A stretch of DNA of 64,000 nucleotides from Nitrobacter vulgaris (GTDB lineage: Bacteria > Pseudomonadota > Alphaproteobacteria > Rhizobiales > Xanthobacteraceae), in the NCBI RefSeq assembly GCF_002028545.1, contig NZ_MWPQ01000005.1:62001-126000 (forward strand), written 5' to 3'. The translations under genes and the position numbers were made by a program. The notes below the pieces were generated by a model. The model was not told where the DNA came from, searched no databases, and saw only the letters and a program-made list of their open reading frames with translations. Below are positions 11,271-21,110 of this stretch, one piece after another; within the stretch, counting starts at the first letter, position 1; every line of letters begins with the position of its first letter.

Positions 11271-12590
11271 ATGAGTTCGACTTTCCTGCAGATACTGCTC
11301 GCCTTGCTGCTGCTTGCTGCCAACGGGTTCTTCGTTGCGGCGGAATTCGCGCTGGTGAAAAGCCGCGGCTATCGCGTCAAGGCGATGGCGGAACGCGGTC
11401 GGTTCGGGGCGCGGCTGATGCGCGACATCTTGGGCAACATCGAGGCCTATCTCGCCTGCTGCCAGCTCGGCATTACCATGGCATCTCTCGGCCTTGGCTG
11501 GGTCGGCGAGCCAACGGTTGCGGCCCTGCTCGATCCCCTGCTGCGGCCGCTCGGCATGCCGGAACCGGCGCTGCATTTGACCTCGTTCCTGACCGGATTT
11601 CTTGTGTTTTCGTCGCTGCACATCGTGATCGGCGAGCAGGTGCCGAAGACCCTGGCGATCCGGCAGCCGGAGCCGGTGTCGCAGTGGATCGCTTATCCGC
11701 TGTATGTATCCTACATCCTGTTCTACCCGCTGAACTGGCTGCTCAATTCGGCCTCGCGCGCCATCCTGCGCGCGCTTCGCGTCAAGGAAGTCTCGCAACA
11801 TGACGTGTTGACCGGCGCAGAGATCGAAGGGCTGATCGGTGAATCCGCCGAGCACGGCGGAATCGAAAGCGGTGAGGCCGAATACATCCAGAATGTGTTC
11901 CGCTTCGGTGATCTCGCGGTGTCAGACGTGATGGTTCATCGCACCGCGATGGTGACGGTCAATGCCGACTTGCCCCCCGAGGATCTCGTCCGCGAGGTGC
12001 TTGTTAGCGAATACACCCGCATTCCGCTCTGGCGCGACAAGCCGGAGAACATTGTCGGTGTGCTCCATGCCAAGGATCTGTTGCGGGCGATCCACGCCTC
12101 GGAGGGCGATATTGCCCGAATCAACGTCAACGCGATTGCGCTGCCGCCGTGGTTCGTGCCGGAGATGCGCCCCGTTTCCGATCAGCTTAAGGCGTTTCGC
12201 CGCCGCAAGACTCACTTCGCGCTGGTGGTCGACGAATACGGTGAAGTCGAGGGCATGGTGACGCTGGAAGACGTTCTCGAGGAGATCGTCGGCGATATCT
12301 CCGACGAGCACGATGTGGTCGTAGCCGGGGTTCGGCAACAAGCCGACGGTTCGGTCGTGGTGGATGGTTCGGTGCCGATCCGTGATCTCAATCGCGCCAT
12401 GGACTGGCATCTTCCAGACGAGGAGGCGACCACCATCGCAGGCCTCGTGATTCACGAGGCGCGTTCGATCCCGGAGCGTGGCCAGAATTTTACCTTTTAC
12501 GGTTTTCGCTTCAGGGTTTTGCGGCGCGAGCGCAATCGCATCACCGCGCTGCGCATTCAGCCGGTGCCGCGCGGAGTGGAGACGATCTAG
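11271..12590 (+). CDS. CNNM/CorC-type membrane transporter (hemolysin-like, DUF21-CBS-CorC)
   Basis: 439 residues. The N-terminal DUF21/CNNM membrane domain (about 1-190) has several hydrophobic helices and the conserved NGFFVAAEFALV and GLGWVGEP segments. It is followed by a CBS pair (about 205-335; VSDVMVHRTAMV, HFALVVDEYGEVEGMVTLED) and a C-terminal CorC/HlyC transporter-associated domain ending near IRDLNRAMDWHLP. Relatives are linked to Mg2+/Co2+ export or magnesium homeostasis; the old 'hemolysin' name is historical. The gene is monocistronic, with about 340 bp upstream. Confidence 0.9.
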   Translation: MSSTFLQILLALLLLAANGFFVAAEFALVKSRGYRVKAMAERGRFGARLMRDILGNIEAYLACCQLGITMASLGLGWVGEPTVAALLDPLLRPLGMPEPALHLTSFLTGFLVFSSLHIVIGEQVPKTLAIRQPEPVSQWIAYPLYVSYILFYPLNWLLNSASRAILRALRVKEVSQHDVLTGAEIEGLIGESAEHGGIESGEAEYIQNVFRFGDLAVSDVMVHRTAMVTVNADLPPEDLVREVLVSEYTRIPLWRDKPENIVGVLHAKDLLRAIHASEGDIARINVNAIALPPWFVPEMRPVSDQLKAFRRRKTHFALVVDEYGEVEGMVTLEDVLEEIVGDISDEHDVVVAGVRQQADGSVVVDGSVPIRDLNRAMDWHLPDEEATTIAGLVIHEARSIPERGQNFTFYGFRFRVLRRERNRITALRIQPVPRGVETI

Positions 12591-12667
12591 AACGGCTCGA
12601 AGCGGGCAGGAGCGTATCCATCATCGAGTCAAGTCCGAGGACATGCTTCGCTCAAAAACGCGCTATG

Positions 12668-12985
12668 TCACGAATCGGATTTGGCAAGCGCCCGGCCTTT
12701 CTTCTTGTTCGGAACCTTGTCCTCAACGAATTTGACGCCAATCTCGTCGCCATTGACGCGGACGAGCTCACAGCGACGAAAGGCGAGGCCGGTCGATGAC
12801 AGCAGCAGAAAGAACTCCTTGAGGTTCAATCCTTCGATCGAGTCTTTCACCTGAAGACGCGCGCCGCTGTTGGAGATGTCCAGCATGGTGCATGACCGTT
12901 GCCATGTTCCGTCGATTCCCATCATCAGAACGGAATAGCCGGTAGCGAATGTCACCCGGTCGTCTTTCCGATTGCCCCAACTCAT
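12668..12985 (-). CDS. PilZ-domain protein
   Basis: 105 residues, essentially one PilZ domain. It has an N-terminal RKDDRV motif standing in for the RxxxR c-di-GMP-binding arginines, and the second motif LDISNSGARLQV matches the D/NxSxxG pattern. Such proteins act as c-di-GMP receptors. Only R6 and R10 flank the KDD stretch, so binding is plausible but unproven. It starts three bases after the stop of the DUF2336 gene, so the two form an operon. The H-NOX / GGDEF-EAL pair at 21-23.7 kb is another c-di-GMP gene set in the window. Confidence 0.85.
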   Translation of the reverse strand: MSWGNRKDDRVTFATGYSVLMMGIDGTWQRSCTMLDISNSGARLQVKDSIEGLNLKEFFLLLSSTGLAFRRCELVRVNGDEIGVKFVEDKVPNKKKGRALAKSDS

Positions 12986-12988
12986 GGC

Positions 12989-14122
12989 TCAGATGTCCGA
13001 AATGGCGACCGCCGTGTCCGGCGCATCGGCTTTCCTCGCCGAGCCGCGCGCGGACCAGAACCGGATGGTGCGTTGCGCTGATGACAGAGAGAGCGCGTCG
13101 AACACTTCGCGGCCGTTTTCGAATTCCTGCTTGGTCAGAGGACGGCAATGCGGGCGATTGCGAAGGATCATATTGGTCGTTGACCAGTCCAGCCGCGCTG
13201 CCTTGCAGGCAACGATCAATCCGTCGGGGCGAGGGTTGGTGATCAGCGGCTCGATTGCTTCGGTTCTCACGGAGTTCAACAGCGCGAGCGCAGCAATAAT
13301 GTGGGTGTACTCACCCTGTATCGCAAACCGGTTGATGGTTTGGTCGCCGAGCTTTCCGGCCCGGTTCAGGGCAAGGACCATCGACTCCGACTCGGCGTAG
13401 TTGACCGGTGCCACGCTGGGAGAGGCGATCTGTTCGACCACTGATTGGATCGCGGCTTGAATCTTCGCGCGCATTTCAGGGGGCGCCGCCTTGAGCAGAC
13501 GCTCTCGCACCGCGGCGCTGGCTCGGGAAAGAAGTTCGCGGAGCACCTTGAGCGGGATGTCCAACCGCAGCCCAAGCTTCTCAGCGAGAGTATCGTCCTT
13601 TTCGGAGCTTTCAACCAGGACCGCGTAACCGGTTTCGGAGAAGCGCGCGCCTGCATTCTTGGCCAGCGTATGGGAGACCCGCGAGTCGCCGCGTTTAAGC
13701 AGCACGTCGGTCACTCCCTCGCTCAAAGTATCGCGGTGCGATATGGCGAGCAGGTGCTGCGGCCCGCGCAGGCTCGCGATTTCAATCAGGTCGCCGTCAG
13801 ACAGTCTGGTTGATTTTGTCAAAACCGGTACTGCGACTGACTCATCCTGATGATAAGCAAGTTGCCGGACGGTCTCCTTCGGTGCGAGGCTTGACCCCGA
13901 AAGGTTCGTGCTGAGTTGCGCCAGCGTGCGCGCCTCCATCTGCTCCATCAGCCGGACGAGAACGTCATCGAAGACGCCGATCTGATTTTCGTTGAGCCGG
14001 TCGGCATCGGACAGGAACAGGTCGGTGACCTGGCGAAGCATCTGGAGCCGTCGCTCGGATGAGCCGCCCTTCACCGCACTTTCCAGTTCGGCGATGAGCG
14101 CCGTCGAGGCTGCTTCGGCCAT
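12989..14122 (-). CDS. DUF2336 domain protein
   Basis: 377 residues from the ATG at 14122 (MAEAASTALIAELES); a longer in-frame start at 14188 exists but looks non-coding. It is almost entirely alpha-helical, with repeated motifs such as SDADRLNENQIGVFDDVLVRL, SRVSHTLAKNAGARFSETG and VREVL-like segments, as in the DUF2336 family common in Rhizobiales. No catalytic motif is visible; function unknown. Overlap-distance coupling to the PilZ gene downstream suggests a shared regulatory role (inference). Confidence 0.8.
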   Translation of the reverse strand: MAEAASTALIAELESAVKGGSSERRLQMLRQVTDLFLSDADRLNENQIGVFDDVLVRLMEQMEARTLAQLSTNLSGSSLAPKETVRQLAYHQDESVAVPVLTKSTRLSDGDLIEIASLRGPQHLLAISHRDTLSEGVTDVLLKRGDSRVSHTLAKNAGARFSETGYAVLVESSEKDDTLAEKLGLRLDIPLKVLRELLSRASAAVRERLLKAAPPEMRAKIQAAIQSVVEQIASPSVAPVNYAESESMVLALNRAGKLGDQTINRFAIQGEYTHIIAALALLNSVRTEAIEPLITNPRPDGLIVACKAARLDWSTTNMILRNRPHCRPLTKQEFENGREVFDALSLSSAQRTIRFWSARGSARKADAPDTAVAISDI

Positions 14123-14372
14123 GGATGATTCCAGCGAGTCGAATCCGAATGTGTTACGCCCTACTGCGTGCGCGTTTTGCCGTAACACGGAGGTAGTCTG
14201 CTCCGATGTACTGAAAAGCGGGTTAATATCCGATAAAAGCGCAAGGTGAATTTTGAGCGGCGTGTGCGCTGGCGATGGACACGCTGCTTCGAAGCGGCTC
14301 TTGCCGGCCGACTATCCACATCCAGTTGAAACCACCACGAGGGACGGACCTTGCTGTCCGCGTGCCCCGCAT

Positions 14373-14648
14373 TTAGCTTCCCGGTTCGCCCGGTACCGTC
14401 GCCCGAATCGCCAGCGCGTGAATGGGTCCGGCCAGTTCCGCGGCGAGCAGCGTATTTATCATTCGATGACGCTCGACCCGGCTCTTTCCTTCGAAAGCTC
14501 GCGACACAATATGAATACGGAAATGCGTCTCGCCGCCCGGCCGATGGCCGGCGTGACCCTCATGAAGATACGACTCGTCGGCGACATCGAGGCTTTCTGG
14601 GGCGAAAGCTTCGTTGAGTTTCTGCGAGATGCTATCCTTCACGCTCAT
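14373..14648 (-). CDS. BolA family protein
   Basis: About 91 residues from MSVKDSISQKLNEAF; a start seven codons upstream is possible. The BolA fold is recognisable by HRPGGETHFRIHIVSRAFEGKSRVERHRMI, with the invariant HxG..THF and RVxRHR elements, and by LIHALAI near the C-terminus. BolA proteins pair with monothiol glutaredoxins to handle [2Fe-2S] clusters or act as regulators. The gene is divergent from the J-domain gene, with a 110-bp spacer; this pair upstream of cobS is a recurring order in Rhizobiales. Confidence 0.92.
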   Translation of the reverse strand: MSVKDSISQKLNEAFAPESLDVADESYLHEGHAGHRPGGETHFRIHIVSRAFEGKSRVERHRMINTLLAAELAGPIHALAIRATVPGEPGS

Positions 14649-14758
14649 GGCGAGCGACTTAACGCCCATCGTTCGTTTCCGTCAATGGTGCGGACGCCGG
14701 ACGGAATAAATGCGATGTCAAGACTTGAAGCCTAGAGCATTGCGGTGTCAAACACATC

Positions 14759-15406
14759 ATGCCGATAGATTCGTCGAAATTCTTCGATAGCATCCGCATC
14801 AAGCCGAGGGCCGGTGCGAAGCAGCCGCGCGCGCGCGAGGAAGTGGTCGCCTGCGAGTGGCCGGACTGTGAGAGCAGAGGATCACACCGCGCACCGAAAG
14901 GCCGCGGCAACGAGCGCGAGTATTTCCATTTCTGCCTCAATCATGTTCGCGCGTACAACCAGTCCTACAATTTCTTTCAGGGCATGAATGCGGACGCGGT
15001 CGCGCGCTATCAGAAGGATGCGCTGACCGGCCACCGCCCGACCTGGAAGATGGGCGCCAACGGCACCAAGGGCAAAGGCAAGGCCGGCGACATCGATCTC
15101 GACGGCATGGCCGATCCCTTCAGCGTGTTCGGTGAACTCAATGGCCGCGGAAAATGGCGTCCCGGTCCGGGGTCAGGTTCCGAAGCCAAACCCGAGACGC
15201 GCAAGGTATTCAACGCGGAGCGCAAGGCGTTACAAGTATTGGGCCTCGGCGCCGACGCGACGCTCGAAACTGTGAAGGCGAAATACAAGATGCTGGTGAA
15301 GCAGCATCATCCCGATGCCAACGGCGGCGATCGCTCGACGGAAGACCGCCTGATCGAGATCATCAAGGCATACAATTACCTGAAGACGGTCGTGCGCAGC
15401 GCGTGA
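14759..15406 (+). CDS. J-domain (DnaJ-like) protein
   Basis: 215 residues. The N-terminal half is unlike DnaJ and contains a conserved CEWPDCESRGSHRAPKG segment (two Cys at about 32 and 37) and an aromatic-rich FHFCLNHVRAYNQSYNFF stretch. The C-terminal 65 residues form a J-domain with the HPD tripeptide in KQHHPDANGGD, followed by a helix ending in YNYLKTV. It should stimulate a DnaK-type Hsp70; its client is unknown. The lack of the G/F region and the zinc-finger domain separates it from DnaJ proper. Confidence 0.9.
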   Translation: MPIDSSKFFDSIRIKPRAGAKQPRAREEVVACEWPDCESRGSHRAPKGRGNEREYFHFCLNHVRAYNQSYNFFQGMNADAVARYQKDALTGHRPTWKMGANGTKGKGKAGDIDLDGMADPFSVFGELNGRGKWRPGPGSGSEAKPETRKVFNAERKALQVLGLGADATLETVKAKYKMLVKQHHPDANGGDRSTEDRLIEIIKAYNYLKTVVRSA

Positions 15407-15449
15407 GGCGTCGCCTCGCGCTGCTCCCATCGAACGTTGGCGTCACCTG

Positions 15450-15773
15450 TCAACGTTCATCCGTTTTCTTCTCGAGCATCAGCGTGCCTTTTTTCTGAAT
15501 CACGCCCTGAATTCCGTGGGCTAGGCGAGCGAGCAGCCACGGCAATGTCACTTCGAGACGAACATGGTCTTCGGAGACGTCCATAATTCCCGACACCTGC
15601 TGCTTCATGGCCGTGACGGAAAAAACTAGGCGGTCGCCGCTCCACAGTTCTTCATTGACCTGGATCAACTGGGCGTATTGCGTTCGGGCGCTGCCAAGTC
15701 CCGCTTTCATCCGGCGTACCGCTTCGTCCTTGCCGAGGCGGTGTGGAATCGACACCACAAGAGGTTTGGTCAT
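15450..15773 (-). CDS. Polyhydroxyalkanoic-acid-system family protein (PHA granule region)
   Basis: 107 residues starting MTKPLVVSIPHRLGKDEAVRRM; the upstream in-frame extension to 15857 runs through an inverted repeat and is unlikely to be coding. The N-terminal SIPHRLGKDEA motif and the pattern VTLPWLLARLAHGIQ are those of a small family found with PHA synthesis genes and widely as single genes in Bradyrhizobium. Biochemical role not established. It lies alone between a J-domain gene and dedA. Confidence 0.75.
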   Translation of the reverse strand: MTKPLVVSIPHRLGKDEAVRRMKAGLGSARTQYAQLIQVNEELWSGDRLVFSVTAMKQQVSGIMDVSEDHVRLEVTLPWLLARLAHGIQGVIQKKGTLMLEKKTDER

Positions 15774-15790
15774 GATCGCTCCAATGATAG

Positions 15791-15868
15791 CTAGTGGAGC
15801 GGATTTGACATTCGCACCCCACCTGCTGCGGGCTCGCATTGCGAATGTAGAATCCAAAACTCCACTAG
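15791..15868. repeat. Inverted repeat element, family 2
   Basis: The left arm at 15791-15815 (CTAGTGGAGCGGATTTGACA..) and the right arm at 15841-15868 are imperfect inverted copies, both ending in TAGTGGAG / CTCCACTA. A single arm recurs at 26079-26105 before the helicase gene. It lies just upstream of the PHA-family gene start. GTGGAG...TTGACATTCGC may overlap a promoter -35 element (inference). Confidence 0.75.
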
Positions 15869-15891
15869 AAGTTTATAGTTGCTAGTGGTCA

Positions 15892-16551
15892 CTAGCCGGT
15901 TCGCTTATCCACAGTGGCAGACACGTTGCAGCCGCGCCCGCGGTAACGCCACCATGTCCCGGCGCCGATGATCGCGGCAACGACGATCACGGCAGCAATC
16001 CAGATCAGTTTGCCGAAATGATGAGGTAGCCCGCCATAATGATGCAGCGCCGATATTGCGAGCGCGCCGGGCAAGATATGCGCGGAAGCCCAGAGCAAGA
16101 TCGCCGGGATGTTCACGGCAGAAAATATCAACGGCGGCATCCCCAGCGCGCCGGCTGTCAGCGGCACCAGGGCGCGTACCGGTGCGACGAAGCGGGCAAA
16201 GAATACGGCCAGCGTGCCATAACGATTGAAGAAGGTTTTGCTCTGCGCGACGAGGCCGGGATAGCGCGACATCGGCCAGACCCCGAGGATTTCGCGTTCG
16301 GATCGATGCCCGATCCAGAACGCGCTGCCGTCGCCGATGACGGCCCCGACGATCGCGCCAAGCATGACCGGTAAAAGTTTCAGTTCGCCACTGCCGATCA
16401 GGGCGCTCATTGCGAGAATGATTGTCGAACCGGGGATGAGCGAGCCGAACACCGGAACGGCTTCGAGCAACGCGGCGAGAAAGACGGCGGAATAGGCGAG
16501 CCCTGCATGGGCGGCCACGAGGCTGCTCAAATGCGCGATGAAATCGGTCAC
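15892..16551 (-). CDS. DedA family membrane protein
   Basis: 219 residues, four to five hydrophobic segments. DedA/SNARE-associated hallmarks are PVFGSLIPGSTIILAMSALIG, GDGSAFWIGHRSERE, and the FFARFVAPVRALVPLTAGALGMP motif carrying the conserved FxRFxPxxR..P..AG arginines. Family members include undecaprenyl-phosphate flippases (UptA) and proteins needed for proton homeostasis; the exact substrate here is not visible. Monocistronic; the divergent gap to cobS is about 280 bp. Confidence 0.9.
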   Translation of the reverse strand: MTDFIAHLSSLVAAHAGLAYSAVFLAALLEAVPVFGSLIPGSTIILAMSALIGSGELKLLPVMLGAIVGAVIGDGSAFWIGHRSEREILGVWPMSRYPGLVAQSKTFFNRYGTLAVFFARFVAPVRALVPLTAGALGMPPLIFSAVNIPAILLWASAHILPGALAISALHHYGGLPHHFGKLIWIAAVIVVAAIIGAGTWWRYRGRGCNVSATVDKRTG

Positions 16552-16832
16552 GAAAGTCCTCGCGCCCCGGCTGACGCCTAGTTACACCAAATGTCTCCAA
16601 GGTCTCCTTGGTTCAAGAGTTCTTCCGGCAAATTTTGGCTGAGCGGGCCTGATTCGCGGAGCAGTCCTTCAAAATCTGCATTTGGTGCATATCTCGATGA
16701 TATCCCAATGGAACTTTGATCGCCTGACGGGCTTCTGCCGGCTGCTGCTCTCTGCTAAATTTCGCGCGGGCCTCTCATCCGTAGCCATGCGCGTCCTGGT
16801 TTCGGGAGCGCCCCCCGAACCTCGGAGGATTG

Positions 16833-17831
16833 ATGACGACCGCCGCCATGACCAAAACCGAAACCTCCGCAGGCCTGCCAGACATGAAGGTGTCGGTGCG
16901 GCAGGTATTCGGAATCGACAGTGATCTCGAGGTTCCCGCCTATTCCGGGACCGATCCGCACGTGCCGGATGTTGATCCCGACTACCGCTTCGATCGCGCA
17001 ACCACGCTGGCAATTCTCGCCGGCTTCGCCAAGAACCGCCGTGTCATGGTCACCGGTTATCATGGTACCGGCAAATCAACCCATATCGAGCAGGTGGCGG
17101 CGCGGTTGAACTGGCCTTGCGTGCGCGTCAATCTCGACAGTCACATCAGCCGGATCGATCTCGTCGGCAAGGATGCGATCGTGGTCAAGGACGGCAAGCA
17201 GGTCACCGAATTCCGCGACGGCATTCTGCCATGGGCCTACCAGAACAATGTGGCGTTGTGCTTCGACGAATACGATGCCGGTCGTCCGGACGTGATGTTC
17301 GTGATCCAGCGCGTGCTGGAATCCTCAGGACGCTTGACGCTGCTCGATCAGAGCCGGGTCATCAAGCCACATCCGGCGTTCCGCCTGTTCGCGACTGCGA
17401 ATACCATCGGTCTCGGCGACACTTCCGGCCTTTATCATGGCACCCAGCAGATCAATCAGGCGCAGATGGACCGTTGGAACATTGTTGCCACGCTGAACTA
17501 TTTACCGCACGACAACGAGGTCGAGATTGTTCTGGCCAAGGCCCGACGCTATCGCACGCCAGAAGGCCGCGATACTGTCGGTAAAATGGTGAGGTTAGCG
17601 GATCTCACGCGTAATGCCTTCGCCAACGGCGATCTCTCCACGGTGATGAGCCCGCGTACCGTCATCACCTGGGCGGAGAACGCCGAGATTTTCGACGATC
17701 TGGGCTTTGCCTTTCGCGTCACCTTCCTCAACAAGTGCGACGAACTCGAGCGCCCGCTGGTCGCTGAATTCTACCAGCGCTGCTTCAACGTCGAACTGAG
17801 CGAATCCGCGGTCAACGTGGCGTTGAGTTGA
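16833..17831 (+). CDS. cobS: Aerobic cobaltochelatase subunit CobS
   Basis: 332 residues. A MoxR-type AAA+ ATPase of the CobNST complex that inserts cobalt into hydrogenobyrinic acid a,c-diamide in aerobic B12 synthesis. Walker A is [10 protein letters not shown], Walker B CFDEYDAG, sensor region [16 protein letters not shown] and the arginine-bearing MDRWN segment. The ATG at 16833 follows GGAGG with good spacing; the preceding TTG at 16830 is less likely. cobT follows 43 bp downstream. cobN is not in the window, as often seen in Rhizobiales, where cobST is separate. Confidence 0.96.
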   Translation: MTTAAMTKTETSAGLPDMKVSVRQVFGIDSDLEVPAYSGTDPHVPDVDPDYRFDRATTLAILAGFAKNRRVMVTGYHGTGKSTHIEQVAARLNWPCVRVNLDSHISRIDLVGKDAIVVKDGKQVTEFRDGILPWAYQNNVALCFDEYDAGRPDVMFVIQRVLESSGRLTLLDQSRVIKPHPAFRLFATANTIGLGDTSGLYHGTQQINQAQMDRWNIVATLNYLPHDNEVEIVLAKARRYRTPEGRDTVGKMVRLADLTRNAFANGDLSTVMSPRTVITWAENAEIFDDLGFAFRVTFLNKCDELERPLVAEFYQRCFNVELSESAVNVALS

Positions 17832-17874
17832 TTCTGTATACCTCTCCCCGCGCGCGGGTCGAGGGAAAGGCGTT

Positions 17875-19782
17875 ATGAGCACCGCATCACCCAGTAACAA
17901 GTTCCGTACCGCGCCGAAGGAAGCGCCGACCGAGCCTTTCAAGCGTGCGGTGACGTCCTGCCTGCGCGCCATCGCCCGACAACCTGAGCTTGAAGTGACG
18001 TTTGCCATCGAGCGGCCCGGTCTGTCGCCGGGTAAGGCGCGGCTGCCCGAGCCCGGACGCAAGATGAGCAGGCGCGACGCGGCGATCGTGCGGGGTCATG
18101 CGGATTCCATCGCGCTGAAGATCGCCTGCCACGATCCGAAAGTGCACCGCAAGCTGATGCCCGGTAATCCGCAGGCGAAGGGCGTATTCGACGCAGTAGA
18201 GCAGGCTCGGGTCGAGGCCATTGGTTCTCGCCGGATGACAGGGGTCGCAAAGAATCTGACTGCGATGCTCGACGATCATTTCCATCGCGGCAAATACGAT
18301 GAGATCACCGACCGTGCCGACGCGCCGCTGTCGGATGCGCTGGCGATGATGGTGCGCGAGCGGCTGACCGGCCTGCCGCCGCCTACCGCTGCGTGCAAGG
18401 TGGTCGATCTTTGGCGACCGTTCCTGGAAGACAAGATCGGCACTCGGCTGGATCAGCTCAGCCATTTTACCGAGGACCAGGCGAAGTTCGGCGACCTCGT
18501 GCACGACCTGTTGTCGGAGCTCGATCTCGGTGATGACACCAATACCGAGACAGAGAAGGAGGAGAACCAGGACGACAACCGCGAGGGCGAGAACGATCAG
18601 TCCGGCGCGGAAGGCTCGCTCGACAGCGAGGCCGCTCAGGAGATGAATGCGGATCAGGCGCAGGATGCGACTGATGAAATGCCGGACGGCGCCATGGAAA
18701 GCGCGCAGGCTTCCGCGAGCGACGCTTTCGAGGATGGCGACCTTGCTGAGGATGAGATGCCCGGCGAGGCAACGCGGCCCAATGTGAGGGGCGCCAATGA
18801 ACCGCGCGGCCCGGAATATCACGCTTTCGCGCCAAAATTCGATGAGATCATCGCTGCTGAAGACCTCTGCGATCATGACGAACTGGAGCGGCTGCGTAGC
18901 TATCTCGACAAGCAGCTTGCGCACCTGCAGGGCATCGTGGCGCGGCTCGCCAATCGCCTTCAGCGTCGCTTGATGGCGCAACAAAATCGCGCCTGGGAGT
19001 TTGATCTGGAGGAAGGCATTCTCGATCCGGCGCGGTTGGCGCGCGTGGTGATCGATCCCTATCAGCCACTATCGTTCAAGCACGAGAAAGAGGCGACCTT
19101 CCGTGATACCGTGGTGACATTGCTGCTCGACAATTCCGGTTCGATGCGAGGCAGGCCGATCACGGTGGCCGCGACCTGCGCCGATATTCTGGCGCGCACG
19201 CTGGAACGATGCGGCGTCAAGGTCGAAATTCTCGGCTTCACGACGCGAGCCTGGAAGGGTGGGCAGTCGCGTGAGGCGTGGCTCGCCGCCGGCAAGCCGG
19301 TCACGCCGGGGCGGCTCAACGATCTCCGTCATATCATTTATAAAGCCGCCGATGCCCCCTGGCGGCGGGCCCGGAAAAACCTCGGGTTGATGATGCGCGA
19401 GGGTCTGCTCAAGGAGAACATCGACGGTGAGGCGCTGGACTGGGCGCATAAGCGGCTGCTGGGCCGTTCCGAGCAGCGTAAAATTTTGATGATGATCTCG
19501 GACGGTGCGCCGGTCGATGATTCCACTCTCTCGGTCAATCCGGGAAATTATCTCGAGCGTCACCTGCGATGGGTGATCGAGGAAATCGAAACCCGATCCC
19601 CGGTCGAACTGATTGCCATCGGCATCGGTCACGATGTGACGCGCTATTATCGCCGCGCGGTGACCATCGTGGATGCCGAAGAACTCGGCGGCGCCATTAC
19701 CGAACAGCTCGCCGAACTGTTCAGCGAGACGCATGATCCGCCGCCCGCGCCAGTGCGCCGCCCGCGCAAGCTGCATTCGTAG
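17875..19782 (+). CDS. cobT: Aerobic cobaltochelatase subunit CobT
   Basis: 635 residues, typical for CobT. It forms a two-tiered ring with CobS and couples ATP hydrolysis to cobalt insertion by CobN. The middle (about residues 220-305) is extremely acidic (Glu/Asp-rich with [11 protein letters not shown]). The C-terminus is a von Willebrand A-type domain with the MIDAS motif [12 protein letters not shown] and the later [10 protein letters not shown]. It follows cobS closely in the same operon. Confidence 0.96.
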   Translation: MSTASPSNKFRTAPKEAPTEPFKRAVTSCLRAIARQPELEVTFAIERPGLSPGKARLPEPGRKMSRRDAAIVRGHADSIALKIACHDPKVHRKLMPGNPQAKGVFDAVEQARVEAIGSRRMTGVAKNLTAMLDDHFHRGKYDEITDRADAPLSDALAMMVRERLTGLPPPTAACKVVDLWRPFLEDKIGTRLDQLSHFTEDQAKFGDLVHDLLSELDLGDDTNTETEKEENQDDNREGENDQSGAEGSLDSEAAQEMNADQAQDATDEMPDGAMESAQASASDAFEDGDLAEDEMPGEATRPNVRGANEPRGPEYHAFAPKFDEIIAAEDLCDHDELERLRSYLDKQLAHLQGIVARLANRLQRRLMAQQNRAWEFDLEEGILDPARLARVVIDPYQPLSFKHEKEATFRDTVVTLLLDNSGSMRGRPITVAATCADILARTLERCGVKVEILGFTTRAWKGGQSREAWLAAGKPVTPGRLNDLRHIIYKAADAPWRRARKNLGLMMREGLLKENIDGEALDWAHKRLLGRSEQRKILMMISDGAPVDDSTLSVNPGNYLERHLRWVIEEIETRSPVELIAIGIGHDVTRYYRRAVTIVDAEELGGAITEQLAELFSETHDPPPAPVRRPRKLHS

Positions 19783-19941
19783 TAGCTCGGCGCGCGTTGG
19801 TGGCATCCCGAACGGGGACGCAAACGCGTTGCTTCGCAAAAGCGGAGCCATTACACACAGCCGGTGTCCGCAGCGTCCCCGGCGGTGCCAACATGCCGTG
19901 CTGCGTATGGGACGCATCGCGGACAGATCGGTCCTCCGCGA

Positions 19942-21009
19942 ATGGCACCATTGATCGATCGCCGCAGCCTGCTTTTTCTGATGTCAACCGGCCTGCTGTT
20001 GACGGATCCCTCCGCGGCCCGCGCGAGATTCGCAACCCACGCGACTGAACAACCGCCTCCTGACGAGCTTACGCCGCCAGCGGCGGTGTCGATTACCGTT
20101 AACGCCCGTCATGTCGCCTCGTTCGATCTGCGTGATCGCTCGCGCACGCGCTTCGGATCGCTCGCCTTTCGTAGCGGGCTGATCCTCACCTCCTCGTTTC
20201 GCGGCTTCGGAGGGTTGTCGAGCCTGCGGTTGGATTCAAAAGGGCAACAGTTCATTTCCGCCAGCGACAAAGGCACCTGGTTCACCGGCCGCATCGTCTA
20301 CGGGACGGTCGGTGAGATGGTCGGGCTCGCGGACGTCGAGGCCGCGCCGATGCTAGGACACGATGGCAGGCCGATCACCGCGCGCGGCTGGTTCGATACT
20401 GAATCGATCGCGCTCGATCGATCGCTGGTCTATGTCGGCATCGAGCGGGCCAACCGGATCATGCGCTTCGACTTTGACAAGGGATATACCCGCGCGCGGG
20501 GAGAAGAGGTCGAGGTGCCGGCGGCAATCGGTGGGCTGCCGTTCAACCGGGGGGTTGAGGCGATGGTGGTCGTTCCACGCGACAGACCGCTCGGCGGCAC
20601 GCTGATCGCGATCTCCGAACGTGGGCTCGATACGGGTCGCAATATCATCGCGTTCCTGATCGGCGGACCCTCGCCTGGCCGGTTCGCCATCCATCGGACC
20701 GAGAATTTCGATGTCAGCGACGCCTGTTTGCTGCCTGCGGGGGACCTGTTGATCCTCGAACGCAAATTCTCGCTGACCGGCGGCATCGGTGTCCGCATCC
20801 GCCGTATCAAGATCGATGCGATCGCGCCCGACGCGCTGGTGGATGGCCCCTCGATTTTCGATGCCGATCTCGGACAGGAGATCGACAATTTCGAAGGACT
20901 CAGTGCGTTCGTGAACGACGATGGCGAAGTCGTTCTAACGCTCGTATCCGATGACAACTTTTCGTTAATCCAGCGCACGCTGCTGATGCAGTTCACGCTG
21001 GTCGACTAG
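19942..21009 (+). CDS. Exported esterase-like / phytase-like beta-propeller protein
   Basis: 355 residues from ATG 19942. The N-terminus DRRSLLFLMSTGLLL resembles a short Tat or Sec signal. The body matches the 'esterase-like activity of phytase' family: FRGFGGLSSLRLDSKGQQF, the GWFDTESIALDRSLVYVGIER segment, RGVEAMVVVP and DNFEGLSAFVNDDGEVVLTLVSDDNFS. Activity in this family is poorly known, and periplasmic location is inferred. It follows cobT by about 160 bp and could share its transcript. Confidence 0.82.
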   Translation: MAPLIDRRSLLFLMSTGLLLTDPSAARARFATHATEQPPPDELTPPAAVSITVNARHVASFDLRDRSRTRFGSLAFRSGLILTSSFRGFGGLSSLRLDSKGQQFISASDKGTWFTGRIVYGTVGEMVGLADVEAAPMLGHDGRPITARGWFDTESIALDRSLVYVGIERANRIMRFDFDKGYTRARGEEVEVPAAIGGLPFNRGVEAMVVVPRDRPLGGTLIAISERGLDTGRNIIAFLIGGPSPGRFAIHRTENFDVSDACLLPAGDLLILERKFSLTGGIGVRIRRIKIDAIAPDALVDGPSIFDADLGQEIDNFEGLSAFVNDDGEVVLTLVSDDNFSLIQRTLLMQFTLVD

Positions 21010-21063
21010 AGCATTTTGGCTTGGAAGTCGGTTCGCGTGAAGAAAATTCTCAATCGAGAACTT

Positions 21064-21110
21064 GCGCGTATTCTGATCGCAAAGCCGGTATCCATTAGAA
21101 ATACGCGCTA
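21064..21110. repeat. Intergenic palindromic repeat, family 3
   Basis: Arms GCGCGTATT (21064-21072) and AATACGCGC (21100-21108) flank TCTGATCGCAAAGCCGGTATCC. The same element, with slightly different arms, lies at 29575-29629. It ends inside the stop codon of the GGDEF-EAL gene. A decayed family-1 sequence (GTTCGCGTGAAGAAAA) precedes it at about 21030-21046. Confidence 0.78.
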